Assembly (NCBI GenBank): GCA_963841105.1
Contig: CAWJCB010000028.1
Coordinates: forward strand, 124,001-188,000
Direction of reading: 5' to 3'
Length of the DNA stretch: 64,000 bases
Source of the DNA: VAZQ01 sp963841105
GTDB taxonomy: Bacteria; Pseudomonadota; Alphaproteobacteria; Rhizobiales; Xanthobacteraceae
The notes under the pieces were generated by a model. It had not been told where the DNA came from and did not search any database. It was given only the letters and a program-made list of their open reading frames with translations. Each line of letters begins with the position of its first letter. Position 1 is the first letter of the stretch. Position numbers and translations under genes: made by a program. Positions 1-8,995 of this stretch are shown here, one piece after another.

Positions 1-1165
1 TTCGCGCCCGGCTGTTGGCCGTAAACGGAAACTTGCCCACTTTGTAGTTGATGCCAGCTTGCTTGAGCTCCTCCTCGCTCTTGCCCACCGAGGCGATCTC
101 CGGCGAGGTGTAGACGACATTCGGGATCACGTCATAGTTGACGTGCCCTGCCTGGCCGGCAAGGATTTCCGCTACAGCTACGCCTTCGTCTTCCGCCTTG
201 TGAGCCAGCATTGGACCCGCAATGACGTCGCCAATGGCATGGATGCCAGGCACGCCGGTTGCGTAATGATCATTGACGATCACGCGACCCTTGTTGTCCG
301 TTTTCACACCAAGTCCGTTGAGACCGAGCCCTTCGGTATAGGCAACGCGGCCGACCGCCACGAGCACGACATCCGCCTCGATCGATTCCGCCGCTCCGCC
401 GTTCGCAGGTGTCACAGTCGCCTGCAGCATCTTTCCCTTGTCGGCAACGCCGGTGACCTTGGACGAGAGCCGGAAACCAATTCCCTGCCTCTCCAGCATT
501 CGCTGGAATTGCCGGCAGACCTCGTTGTCGATCCCAGGCAGGATGCGATCGAGGAACTCTACGACAATGACTTCGGAGCCGAGACGTCGCCATACTGACC
601 CAAGCTCGAGCCCGATGACGCCCGCGCCGATGACGAGCAAGCGCTGCGGCACTTTGGCTAACGTCAGCGCCCCCGTCGATGACACGATGCGCTTTTCGTC
701 GATCTCGATGCCTTGCAGCCGGGCGACGTCTGAGCCGGTCGCAATGACGATTGCACGGCCGTCCAGCGTTTCGGTCTTGCCGCCGGCGCCCGTTACCGCG
801 ACGGCCCCGGAGCGCGCAACGCGCCCCAGGCCTTGAAACGTCTCGATCTTGTTCTTCTTGAACAGGAAGGCGACGCCTTTGACATTGCCCTCTACCCCCT
901 CATCCTTGAATTTCATCATGCCGGGAAGGTCGAGCCTGGGCTTGCCGACGCGGATGCCCATGCGCTCGAACAGGTGGCCGGCTTCATCATAGAGCTCGGA
1001 TGCATGCAGCAGCGCCTTGGAAGGAATGCATCCAACATTGAGGCAGGTGCCGCCGAACGTCTTGTCCTTCTCGACCACAGCGACCTTCATGCCGAGCTGC
1101 GCTGCACGGACAGCGCAGACATAGCCGCCTGGGCCGGAACCAATCACAATGAGGTCGTAGGACAT
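1..1165 (-). CDS. lpdA: Dihydrolipoyl dehydrogenase (E3), C-terminus outside window
   Basis: E3 flavoprotein that reoxidises the lipoyl groups of 2-oxo acid dehydrogenase complexes with NAD+. The gene starts at the ATG at 1165 and its frame is open to base 1; about 388 residues are present, so roughly the last 80 of a usual ~465 lie beyond the window. Visible are the N-terminal FAD Rossmann motif (GSGPGGY), the second, NAD-binding Rossmann motif (GAGVIGLE) around bases 605-635, and the start of the dimerisation domain (GINYKVGKFPFTAN) near base 50. The start lies 3 bases after the odhB stop, so it is the third gene of an odhA-odhB-lpd operon. The frame was checked at both ends and in the middle and looks intact. 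Confidence 0.93.
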   Translation of the reverse strand, partial: MSYDLIVIGSGPGGYVCAVRAAQLGMKVAVVEKDKTFGGTCLNVGCIPSKALLHASELYDEAGHLFERMGIRVGKPRLDLPGMMKFKDEGVEGNVKGVAFLFKKNKIETFQGLGRVARSGAVAVTGAGGKTETLDGRAIVIATGSDVARLQGIEIDEKRIVSSTGALTLAKVPQRLLVIGAGVIGLELGSVWRRLGSEVIVVEFLDRILPGIDNEVCRQFQRMLERQGIGFRLSSKVTGVADKGKMLQATVTPANGGAAESIEADVVLVAVGRVAYTEGLGLNGLGVKTDNKGRVIVNDHYATGVPGIHAIGDVIAGPMLAHKAEDEGVAVAEILAGQAGHVNYDVIPNVVYTSPEIASVGKSEEELKQAGINYKVGKFPFTANSRAR

Positions 1166-1168
1166 GGC

Positions 1169-2461
1169 TCAGAGATCCAGGACGAGCCGCGCCGGATCCT
1201 CGAGCATTTCCTTCACGCGCACCAGGAACATCACTGCCTCGCGGCCATCGACGATGCGATGGTCATAGCTGAGCGCCAGATACATCATCGGCCGCGCCTC
1301 GATCTTGCCGGCGAGCACGACGGCGCGCTCCTCGATCTTGTGCATGCCGAGGATGCCGGATTGCGGCGCGTTAAGGATGGGCGTGGACATCAAGGAGCCG
1401 TACACGCCGCCGTTGCTGATGGTGAAGGTGCCGCCCTGCATCTCCTCTATCTTAAGCGTCCCCTCGCGCGCCCGGCGGCCGAAACCAGCGATCTCGGTTT
1501 CGATCTGGGCGAGCGATTTCTGATCGCAATCACGCACCACCGGGACCACGAGCCCGCGCTCGCTGCCGACCGCGACCCCGATGTGATAGTAGTTCTTGTA
1601 GACGATGTCGCTGCCGTCGATCTCGGCATTGACGGCCGGAACATCCTTGAGAGCCTGCACGCAGGCGCGCACGAAAAAGCCCATGAAGCCGAGCTTAGCG
1701 CCGTGCTTCTTCTCGAAGAGCTCCTTGTACTGATTGCGCAGATGCATCACCGCGCTCATGTTGACCTCGTTGAAGGTCGTGAGCATCGCAGCCGTGCTCT
1801 GCGCCTCCTTGAGACGGCGCGCGATGGTCTGGCGCAAACGTGTCATCTTCACACGCTCTTCGCGCGCAGCGTCGTCGGGCGGGGCGGGGGCGCGCAGTGA
1901 AACTGCCGAGACCTGAGCAACGGGGGTGGGCGACGCGGCGGCCCGCTCGATGGCCGCCAGCATGTCGGCCTTGGTCACCCGCCCGTCCTTGCCGGAGCCC
2001 GGGAGCGTCGCGGGATCCATGCCCTGCTCCGCGGCGAGCTTGCGCACCGAGGGCGCCAGCGGCATGGCGGCAGAAGGCTGCGCCACGCTCACCTGCTTCG
2101 GCGGCGGCCGAGGGCGCGGCTCTTCTTCGGCCGCGTTGATCGGCACCGTGGTGTCGGTCTTTTGATCCGGCCGCCCGAGCGGCGCGGCAATGATTTTTCC
2201 GGAGCCCGCCGCTCCTTCTCTGATCTCGCCAACCTTGATCTCGCCAAGCAACGCGCCAACCGCCACCGTCTCGCCGTCCTTTGCAGCAATCGGGCCGAGC
2301 ACCCCGGCGGAGGGCGCGGGCACCTCGATCGTCACCTTGTCGGTCTCGAGCTCCACCAGTGGCTCATCAACGGCGACAGCATCGCCCGGATGCTTGAACC
2401 ACTTGCCGATCGTTGCTTCGGTCACCGACTCCCCGAGCGTGGGCACGCGGATCTCAACCAT
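1169..2461 (-). CDS. odhB: Dihydrolipoyllysine-residue succinyltransferase (E2 of 2-oxoglutarate dehydrogenase)
   Basis: E2 core of the 2-oxoglutarate dehydrogenase complex; transfers the succinyl group from the lipoyl arm to CoA in the TCA cycle. The 430-residue product shows an N-terminal lipoyl domain with the modified lysine in ETDKVTIE (K42), an Ala/Pro-rich linker, a peripheral subunit-binding domain (about 135-170, PSVRKLAAEQG...GKDGRVTKAD) and the C-terminal acyltransferase domain ending with the catalytic SYDHRIVDGREA motif. Length and architecture are normal. It is second in the operon, separated from odhA by a ~100-base gap that carries a long inverted repeat. Confidence 0.96.
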   Translation of the reverse strand: MVEIRVPTLGESVTEATIGKWFKHPGDAVAVDEPLVELETDKVTIEVPAPSAGVLGPIAAKDGETVAVGALLGEIKVGEIREGAAGSGKIIAAPLGRPDQKTDTTVPINAAEEEPRPRPPPKQVSVAQPSAAMPLAPSVRKLAAEQGMDPATLPGSGKDGRVTKADMLAAIERAAASPTPVAQVSAVSLRAPAPPDDAAREERVKMTRLRQTIARRLKEAQSTAAMLTTFNEVNMSAVMHLRNQYKELFEKKHGAKLGFMGFFVRACVQALKDVPAVNAEIDGSDIVYKNYYHIGVAVGSERGLVVPVVRDCDQKSLAQIETEIAGFGRRAREGTLKIEEMQGGTFTISNGGVYGSLMSTPILNAPQSGILGMHKIEERAVVLAGKIEARPMMYLALSYDHRIVDGREAVMFLVRVKEMLEDPARLVLDL

Positions 2462-2482
2462 GGCCTAATCCTCTGCGGGACA

Positions 2483-2556
2483 GACGACGGACGACAGAGG
2501 ACGGACGATGCATAGGCATGTTCTTGGCTGTTCTCCGTCGTCTGTCGTCCGTCGTC
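2483..2556. repeat. GAC-rich inverted repeat inside the odhA-odhB gap
   Basis: Two 23-base arms (2483-2505 and 2534-2556) built from GACGAC/GACAGA units are reverse complements with one mismatch, around a 28-base loop. It fills the gap between the odhA stop and the odhB start, so it would be transcribed within the operon mRNA. A related, more degenerate copy lies between atpA and atpG (39491-39574), which argues for a dispersed repeat rather than a gene-specific regulator. An attenuator or mRNA-stabilising role is possible but not shown. Confidence 0.8.
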
Positions 2557-2559
2557 CGG

Positions 2560-5517
2560 TCAGGCGAGCGCGTCGTTCAACAGCGATTGCAGTTGCTTGA
2601 GGTGCTGCGATGTCTGGCCGGTGGCGGTGGCGGCAGAGCCCGGCCGTCCGGCATAGCTCGGCCGCTCGCTCGGCGCGCCGATCTGGCGCAGCACCCATTC
2701 GAGATAGGGTTCGATGAAGGTCCAGGCCCCCATGTTGCGCGGCTCCTCCTGGCACCACACGAACTGTGCCGTGCGGAAACGACCGAGCTCCTGCACCAGC
2801 GCCTTGAGCGGCACCGGATAGAGCTGCTCGATGCGGAGCAGATAAACATCATCGATGCCTCGCTTCTCGCGCTCCTCATGGAGATCGTAGTAAACCTTGC
2901 CGGAGCACATCACCACGCGCCGGATCATGTCGTCGCCAGCGAGCTTGATCCTCTCGTCCGGAAGCATCTGCGCATCGTCCCAGAGCAGCCGGTGGAACGT
3001 GGCGCCCGGACCCAGTTCGTCGAGCCGCGATACCGCTCGCTTATGCCGCAACAGCGATTTCGGGGTCATCAGGATGAGCGGCTTGCGGATGTTGCGCTTG
3101 AGCTGCCGCCGCAGGATGTGGAAATAGTTGGCGGGTGTGGTGCAGTTCGCCACCTGCATGTTGTCCTCGCCGCACATCTGCAAAAAGCGTTCCAGCCGCG
3201 CCGACGAGTGCTCGGGACCCTGTCCCTCGTAACCGTGCGGCAGCAGGCAAATGAGCCCTGACATCCGCAACCACTTGCGCTCGCCGGATGAGACGAACTG
3301 GTCGAATACGACCTGTGCGCCATTGGCAAAATCGCCGAATTGCGCCTCCCACAGCGTGAGCGCATTGGGATCCGCGAGCGTATAGCCGTATTCGAACCCG
3401 AGCACCGCCTCTTCCGACAGCATCGAGTTGATCACCTCGAAGCGGGCCTGATCTTCCCCGAGATTGTTGAACGGGATGTAGCGGTCCTCGTTCTCCTGGT
3501 TGACCAGCACCGAGTGGCGCTGCGAGAACGTGCCGCGCTCGCTGTCCTGACCGGACAACCGAACCGGATGTCCCTCGCGCAGCAGCGAGCAGAAGGCCAG
3601 TGCTTCGGCGGTTGACCAGTCGATTCCTTCGCCGGTCTCGATTGCTCTGCGACGGTTTTCCAGAAACCGCTGAATGGTCCGGTGCGCGTGAAAGCCCTTC
3701 GGAATGACCGTAATTCGTTCGCCGATCTGACCAAGGGTTGCCAGCGCCACGCCAGTCTGTCCGCGGCGCGGATCATCGACGTCACCAGCGGCCTTGATGT
3801 CGTGCCAGCGCCCGTCCAGCCAGTCGGCGCGATTGGCCTTATATCCGCCGCTTGCCTCGAGCTCGACATCGAGCTTGGCGCGCCAGTCCGCGCGCATCCT
3901 CTCCACTTCAGCCTCCGAGATCAGGTTCTCGGCCACCAGCTTCTTTGCGTAGATCTCGCTGGTGGGCGGGTGATGGCGAATGGCCTTGTACATCAGCGGC
4001 TGCGTAAAGGACGGCTCGTCGCCCTCGTTGTGCCCGTGACGGCGATAGCAGAACATGTCGATGACGACGGGATGCTGGAATTTCTGCCGGAACTCGGTCG
4101 CAACCTTCGCAGCGAACACCACCGCCTCGGGATCATCGCCGTTGGCGTGAAAAATCGGCGCTTCGATCATCTTGGCTACGTCCGAGGGATATGGCGAAGA
4201 GCGGGAATAGCGCGGATAGGTGGTGAACCCAATCTGATTGTTGATGATGAAGTGCACTGAGCCGCCAGTGCGGTGCCCGCGCAATCCCGAAAGGCCGAAG
4301 CACTCGGCAATGACTCCCTGGCCGGCAAAGGCCGCATCACCGGAAATCAGCAGCGGCATCACCATGGTGCGGTCTTCCCGCGTAGCGCCGAGCAGGTCCT
4401 GCTTGGCGCGAACCTTGCCGAGAACCACCGGGTTGACGATCTCGAGATGCGAAGGATTTGCAGTGAGCGAAAGGTGCACCCGGTTGCCGTCGAACTCGCG
4501 ATCGGACGACGCGCCGAGGTGATATTTCACGTCGCCTGAGCCTTCCACCTCGTTCGGCGTGGCAGACCCCCCTTTGAACTCGTGGAAAATGGCGCGATGG
4601 GGCTTGGCCATGACCTGCGCCAGCACGTTGAGGCGGCCGCGATGGGCCATTCCGATAACGATGTCCCGCACGCCCAGCGCCCCGCCGCGTTTGATGATCT
4701 GCTCAAGTGCGGGGATCATCGATTCTCCGCCGTCGAGACCAAACCGTTTGGTGCCGGTGAATTTCAGGTCACAGAACTTCTCGAAACCTTCGGCCTCGAT
4801 CAACTTGTTGAGAATGGCGCGCTTGCCCTCGCGCGTGAACGTGATCTCCTTGTCCGGGCCCTCGATGCGCTCCTGCATCCAGCTCTTTTGCGCTGGATTT
4901 GAGATATGCATGAATTCGACGCCCAGAGTCTGGCAGTACGTGCGCTGCAGGATCGCCAGAATTTCATGTAACGTGCCGAATTCGAGCCCGAGCACCCGAT
5001 CCAGGAATATTTTGCGGTCGAGGTCGGCATCGGTGAACCCGTAGGAACGGGGATCGAGATCCTCCTCGTTCTTGCGGGGCTCGAGGCCGAGCGGATCGAG
5101 ATTGGCATGGAAATGGCCGCGGGCGCGGTAAGCCCGGATCAACATCAGGGCGTGGATGGAGTCGCGGGTCGCCTGCTGGACTTCAGGCGCGGACAGCTCG
5201 ACGCCCGCGGTTTGCGCGCGGGCAGCGACCTTGTCGCCGAGCGCCTTGCGCACGTCCTGCCACTCGCCGGAGAGCGCCGCAAGTAGCTCGCCCCCGTCGG
5301 GTCGCGGCCAGTCCGTTCGCTGCCAGGACGGACCACGCGAGGCCGCTTGTGCGCTCGCCCGATCATCCTTCAGCGATCGAAAGAACTCCTGCCAACCGCC
5401 ATCGACGCTCGCTGGATCGCGCTCGAAGCGGGCGTAAAGGTCGTCGATGTATTGCGCATTCCCGCCGTAGAGAAACGAGCTGCGGGCAAAGGCTGCGTTG
5501 GCGTCCTGGCGCGACAT
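2560..5517 (-). CDS. odhA: 2-oxoglutarate dehydrogenase E1 component
   Basis: Thiamine diphosphate-dependent E1 that decarboxylates 2-oxoglutarate and succinylates the lipoyl arm of OdhB. 985 residues, the usual length. Recognisable elements are the N-terminal E2-binding segment (SSFLYGGNAQYIDDLYARFE), the ThDP region with ISGDAAFAGQGVIAE and FIINNQIGFTT, and the transketolase-like C-terminal half with PHGYEGQGPEHSSAR. A start 24 bases upstream is possible, but the ATG at 5517 is preferred because AGGA sits about 8 bases before it and the protein then begins like family members. First gene of the odhA-odhB-lpd operon; mdh is elsewhere in the window and sucCD are not here. Confidence 0.96.
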   Translation of the reverse strand: MSRQDANAAFARSSFLYGGNAQYIDDLYARFERDPASVDGGWQEFFRSLKDDRASAQAASRGPSWQRTDWPRPDGGELLAALSGEWQDVRKALGDKVAARAQTAGVELSAPEVQQATRDSIHALMLIRAYRARGHFHANLDPLGLEPRKNEEDLDPRSYGFTDADLDRKIFLDRVLGLEFGTLHEILAILQRTYCQTLGVEFMHISNPAQKSWMQERIEGPDKEITFTREGKRAILNKLIEAEGFEKFCDLKFTGTKRFGLDGGESMIPALEQIIKRGGALGVRDIVIGMAHRGRLNVLAQVMAKPHRAIFHEFKGGSATPNEVEGSGDVKYHLGASSDREFDGNRVHLSLTANPSHLEIVNPVVLGKVRAKQDLLGATREDRTMVMPLLISGDAAFAGQGVIAECFGLSGLRGHRTGGSVHFIINNQIGFTTYPRYSRSSPYPSDVAKMIEAPIFHANGDDPEAVVFAAKVATEFRQKFQHPVVIDMFCYRRHGHNEGDEPSFTQPLMYKAIRHHPPTSEIYAKKLVAENLISEAEVERMRADWRAKLDVELEASGGYKANRADWLDGRWHDIKAAGDVDDPRRGQTGVALATLGQIGERITVIPKGFHAHRTIQRFLENRRRAIETGEGIDWSTAEALAFCSLLREGHPVRLSGQDSERGTFSQRHSVLVNQENEDRYIPFNNLGEDQARFEVINSMLSEEAVLGFEYGYTLADPNALTLWEAQFGDFANGAQVVFDQFVSSGERKWLRMSGLICLLPHGYEGQGPEHSSARLERFLQMCGEDNMQVANCTTPANYFHILRRQLKRNIRKPLILMTPKSLLRHKRAVSRLDELGPGATFHRLLWDDAQMLPDERIKLAGDDMIRRVVMCSGKVYYDLHEEREKRGIDDVYLLRIEQLYPVPLKALVQELGRFRTAQFVWCQEEPRNMGAWTFIEPYLEWVLRQIGAPSERPSYAGRPGSAATATGQTSQHLKQLQSLLNDALA

Positions 5518-5715
5518 GCGGGAGATCCTGTTGGGCGGCAAGCCGGCCGCAATTGGGCCGCCGGAGGCCTCCCTTACACTATTTATGTGGCAAGTGGGTT
5601 GTCACAAACCGGATGAGCCGCAACGTCGGTCAGCCGCCCGCCGCGGACGCAGAGCGACCGCCTCCTCTCCTGCAGCGTGGTTGCGAAGAGTGCGAAGCTT
5701 GGAGACCTGCGGCGG

Positions 5716-5988
5716 CTATTCCGCCGCCGGCTGCGGCGCGGGAAGGACCGAGACGTACACGCGTCCCTTTGCCTTCGACCGGAATTCAACCCGCCCGTTG
5801 ACCAAGGCGAATAAGGTGTGGTCCCTGCCCAAACCGACGTTTGGGCCCGGATGCCACTTGGTGCCGCGTTGGCGCGCAATAATATTGCCCGCAAGCACGT
5901 CCTGCCCACCGAAAATTTTCAAGCCAAGCCGCTGGCTATTGGAGTCGCGGCCGTTGCGGGACGAACCGCCTGCCTTCTTGTGAGCCAT
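5716..5988 (-). CDS. rpmA: 50S ribosomal protein L27
   Basis: 90-residue L27, whose N-terminus reaches towards the peptidyl transferase centre of the large subunit. The start MAHKKAGGSSRNGRDS is the canonical family N-terminus (no cleavable leader of the Firmicutes type), followed by the conserved GLKIFGGQ and RQRGTKWHPGPNVG segments; a short Pro/Ala tail ends the protein. It follows rplU by 52 bases on the same strand, the universal rplU-rpmA pairing. The ~200-base gap to odhA presumably holds the odhA promoter; no further gene is visible there. Confidence 0.97.
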   Translation of the reverse strand: MAHKKAGGSSRNGRDSNSQRLGLKIFGGQDVLAGNIIARQRGTKWHPGPNVGLGRDHTLFALVNGRVEFRSKAKGRVYVSVLPAPQPAAE

Positions 5989-6040
5989 GGTCCAAGCTCC
6001 TTGCTATCCCGCTATGTAATAGGTCTTTTTGAAGAAATCA

Positions 6041-6460
6041 TCACGCCGGTGCGTCGGTGCTGGCCTCCGCTTCCGCCTTGGGCGCCTCCGCCACCGCGGC
6101 CTTCGATCTCACGATCCTGCGGCCGGTTGCGGCCTTGATGGGTTTTGCCCCGTCGGTGAGGATCTCGGTGACCCGCACAAGGGTGAACTCCTGGCGGTGG
6201 CCGCGCTTGCGCCGCGAGTTCTTGCGGCGACGCTTCTTGAAGGCGATGATTTTCGGCCCGCGTCCTTGCTCCAGCACCTCTGCGGCAACCGAAGCGCCGG
6301 AGATGGTCGGCGCCCCAAGGGTGATGTTTTCACCCCCAAGCACCAGGACCTCGCCGAACTGGACGATCTCGCCGGGTTCTCCCCCAACCTTGTCGATCTT
6401 GAGGAGATCGTCGGCGACGACGCGGTACTGCTTGCCGCCGGTTTTGATGACTGCGAACAT
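6041..6460 (-). CDS. rplU: 50S ribosomal protein L21
   Basis: 139-residue L21 of the large ribosomal subunit. MFAVIKTGGKQYRV at the N-terminus and the basic KKRRRKNSRRKRGHRQ stretch are diagnostic. Compared with the ~103-residue E. coli protein it has a C-terminal Ala/Lys/Glu-rich extension of about 35 residues, as often seen in Rhizobiales. First gene of rplU-rpmA; the promoter must lie in the 294-base gap shared with divergent dapF, which also contains a 15-base tandem repeat. Confidence 0.96.
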   Translation of the reverse strand: MFAVIKTGGKQYRVVADDLLKIDKVGGEPGEIVQFGEVLVLGGENITLGAPTISGASVAAEVLEQGRGPKIIAFKKRRRKNSRRKRGHRQEFTLVRVTEILTDGAKPIKAATGRRIVRSKAAVAEAPKAEAEASTDAPA

Positions 6461-6608
6461 CGTTCTGCCCTCGTGTTCAACTCCGGTGCTCAGACTGGAC
6501 CGGCTTCTTTACAGTCGATTTGGGGTTTGCGGCGCATTGCCGAGCCTTCGGGTGCCGCGCGCCGGTTATGGCGGCAGGCCCCCCGGCTGTCAAGAAATCG
6601 CGCCGATC

Positions 6609-6665
6609 AAGGCCAAGTCTTGCAAGGCCAAGTCTTGCAAGGCCAAGTCTTGCAAGGCCAAGTCT
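6609..6665. repeat. 15-bp tandem repeat, about 3.8 copies
   Basis: Three exact copies of AAGGCCAAGTCTTGC (6609-6653) followed by 12 bases of a fourth (6654-6665). It sits in the divergent rplU/dapF intergenic region, 150-200 bases upstream of rplU and about 90 bases upstream of dapF. No coding role is evident. Such short perfect repeats are prone to copy-number change and might affect promoter spacing. Confidence 0.93.
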
Positions 6666-6703
6666 CAAACTGCGGGGCTCGTGCCGGCCTGTGGTGCCGC
6701 GCC

Positions 6704-6733
6704 TTGGCCGACCGACAAGAATTCGCCATATAA
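6704..6733 (+). promoter_or_regulatory. Possible sigma-70-type promoter for dapF
   Basis: TTGGCC at 6704-6709 and TATAAG at 6728-6733 with an 18-base spacer, ending about 20 bases before the dapF ATG at 6755. The match to alphaproteobacterial consensus is only moderate and rests on position; no experimental or conservation support is available here. Confidence 0.3.
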
Positions 6734-6754
6734 GATCGCAACCGCGGTATACGG

Positions 6755-7639
6755 ATGAGCGCGCTCGCCAATCATCGTTTTGTCAAGATGAACGGTCTCG
6801 GCAATGAGATCGTCGTCGTAGACATGCGCGCGAACAAGGCCACGATCAGCGCGGCCGATGCACGTGCCGTGGCGCAGCCGCGGGGCGTGCGGTTCGACCA
6901 GTTGATGGCGCTTTATCCGCCGCGGACACACGGTACCGACGCCTACCTTGGCATCTACAATCGCGATGGTTCGACGGCGGGCGCCTGCGGCAATGGCATG
7001 CGGTGCGTGGCGGAGCTGCTGTTCAAGGAAACCGGCAGGCGCACGCTCGCGCTCGAAACCAAGGCCGGGGTGCTCAACTGCTGGAAGGGGGAGACACCGC
7101 TCGTGACAACCGTCGATATGGGCAAGCCGCGCTTTGGCTGGAACGAGATCCCGCTTTCAGAGAAATTCGAGGACACGCGCGCGATCGAGCTTCAGATCGG
7201 TCCTGCGGACAGGCCCGCTCTGCATTCCCCCTCGGCAGTGAGCATGGGCAACCCGCACGCCATATTCTGGGTCGACAATGTCGATGCCCCTGATCTCGCC
7301 CGCATCGGACCCCTCCTTGAGCATCATCCGATGTTTCCCGAGGGAGCCAACATTTCTCTGGCGCACGTGCGCTCGCGCGAGCACATCGCCGTTCGCACCT
7401 GGGAGCGTGGAGCGGGGCTTACGAAAGCCTGCGGCTCGGCGGCGGCGGCCGCCGCTGTCGCAGCAGCCCGGCTGCGCCGCACCGGCCGCAAGGTGCGGGT
7501 GAGCCTGCCGGGGGGAGACCTCGAAATCGCGTGGCGCGAAAACGACGACCATGTCCTGATGACCGGGCCCGTACAGCATGAGTTCGAGGGACGGTTCGAT
7601 CCCGCTCTGTTCGACGAGCGGATGGCTGGGCGGGCATGA
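6755..7639 (+). CDS. dapF: Diaminopimelate epimerase
   Basis: Cofactor-independent epimerase converting LL- to meso-diaminopimelate for lysine and peptidoglycan synthesis. 294 residues. Both catalytic cysteines are present: GACGNGMRC near residue 78 and KACGSAAAA near residue 227; the N-terminal FVKMNGLGNE motif is also typical. The stop overlaps the mtaB start by 4 bases (ATGA), suggesting translational coupling in a dapF-mtaB operon. Confidence 0.96.
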   Translation: MSALANHRFVKMNGLGNEIVVVDMRANKATISAADARAVAQPRGVRFDQLMALYPPRTHGTDAYLGIYNRDGSTAGACGNGMRCVAELLFKETGRRTLALETKAGVLNCWKGETPLVTTVDMGKPRFGWNEIPLSEKFEDTRAIELQIGPADRPALHSPSAVSMGNPHAIFWVDNVDAPDLARIGPLLEHHPMFPEGANISLAHVRSREHIAVRTWERGAGLTKACGSAAAAAAVAAARLRRTGRKVRVSLPGGDLEIAWRENDDHVLMTGPVQHEFEGRFDPALFDERMAGRA

Positions 7640-8919
7640 GCGTTGAGGTCGTCACCTTCGGATGCCGGCTCAATGCCTACGAATCGGAAGTCATCCGGCA
7701 GAAGGCGCAGGCCGCACACATCGTCGATACGGTCGTGATCAATACGTGTGCGGTGACGGCCGAAGCGGTGCGGCAATCGCGCCAGACCATTCGGCGCATG
7801 AAGCGGGAGCGGCCCGGCAGTCGCATCGTTGTCACCGGCTGCGCCGCGCAGATCGAGCCGAACAGCTTTGCGGAGATGCCGGAGGTTGCCCTCGTCCTCG
7901 GCAATGAAGAGAAGCTTGGCGACGAGGCTTTGGCCGGATTTCGGCGCGAGCGTCAGCCGGTAACGCCGCCGTTCACCGGCAAGGAAAAAATCGAAGAAAA
8001 AATCAAGGTCAACGACATCATGGCGGTCACGCAGACGGCCGCACATCTGACGGATGGGTTCGAAGGTCGCGTGCGCGCCTTCGTCGCGGTGCAGAACGGC
8101 TGCGACCACCGCTGCACGTTTTGCATCATTCCTTACGCGCGCGGCAATTCGCGCTCCGTGCCCATGGGCGAAGTCGTGCGCGAGGTGCGAAGCCTGTGCG
8201 AATTGGGCTATCGCGAGGTCGTTCTCACCGGCGTTGATCTCACAAGTTATGGATCGGGCCTGCCCGGCGCGCCGAAGCTTGGTCAGCTGGTGAAGCAGAT
8301 TCTCAAGCATGTCCCCGAGCTCCCGCGCCTTCGCCTCTCGTCCATCGACGCCGTGGAGGCGGACCGCGACCTTCTCGATGCGCTCGCCAATCAGCCGCGG
8401 CTGATGCCGCATCTGCACCTGTCATTGCAGGCCGGCGACGATATGGTCCTCAAGCGCATGAAGCGGCGGCACAGCCGTGCCGACGCGATTGCGTTCTGTG
8501 CACAGCTCCGCCGCCTGCGGCCGGACCTGGCGCTTGGCGCGGACCTGATCGCCGGGTTTCCAACCGAAAGCGAGGAGATGTTCTCTCGCTCCCTGGACCT
8601 CGTCGATGCCTGCGCTTTGACGCAGCTCCACGTCTTTCCGTTCTCGCCTCGGCCGGGCACGCCGGCGGCGCGGATGCCGCAGGTCGCCCCGGAAGTGGTG
8701 AAGGAGCGCGCCCGCAGGTTGCGCGGAAAGGGCGATGCAGCGTTCGCCCGACACCTTGCTGCGCAAGTTGGCGCGCGGCGCCGCGTCCTCACAGTGTCGC
8801 AACATCGCGGCCACACCGAGCAGTTCGCCCCCGTGCGGCTGGCAGGTGCGGTTGCCGCAAGCGTTATTCTCGATCTCGAGATCACAGGACATGACGACCG
8901 CGCGCTACTCGTTGCATAA
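7636..8919 (+). CDS. mtaB: tRNA (N6-L-threonylcarbamoyladenosine(37)-C2)-methylthiotransferase
   Basis: Radical SAM enzyme that adds a methylthio group to t6A37 of ANN-decoding tRNAs. 427 residues. N-terminal MTTase domain with cysteines in FGCRLN, NTCAVT and GCAAQ (second cluster), the radical SAM motif CDHRCTFC (C156, C160, C163) followed by IIPYARGNSRS, and a C-terminal TRAM-like segment. The MtaB rather than MiaB assignment rests on overall similarity (FGCRLNAYE opening, dapF neighbour). The start overlaps the dapF stop. Confidence 0.9.
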   Translation: MSVEVVTFGCRLNAYESEVIRQKAQAAHIVDTVVINTCAVTAEAVRQSRQTIRRMKRERPGSRIVVTGCAAQIEPNSFAEMPEVALVLGNEEKLGDEALAGFRRERQPVTPPFTGKEKIEEKIKVNDIMAVTQTAAHLTDGFEGRVRAFVAVQNGCDHRCTFCIIPYARGNSRSVPMGEVVREVRSLCELGYREVVLTGVDLTSYGSGLPGAPKLGQLVKQILKHVPELPRLRLSSIDAVEADRDLLDALANQPRLMPHLHLSLQAGDDMVLKRMKRRHSRADAIAFCAQLRRLRPDLALGADLIAGFPTESEEMFSRSLDLVDACALTQLHVFPFSPRPGTPAARMPQVAPEVVKERARRLRGKGDAAFARHLAAQVGARRRVLTVSQHRGHTEQFAPVRLAGAVAASVILDLEITGHDDRALLVA

Positions 8920-8995
8920 TCGCCGATGTAAATGGAAAATTGTGGCGCAGCCGGTAGGCTCACCAATCGGATACCTTGATAGATGGAAAAGATAG

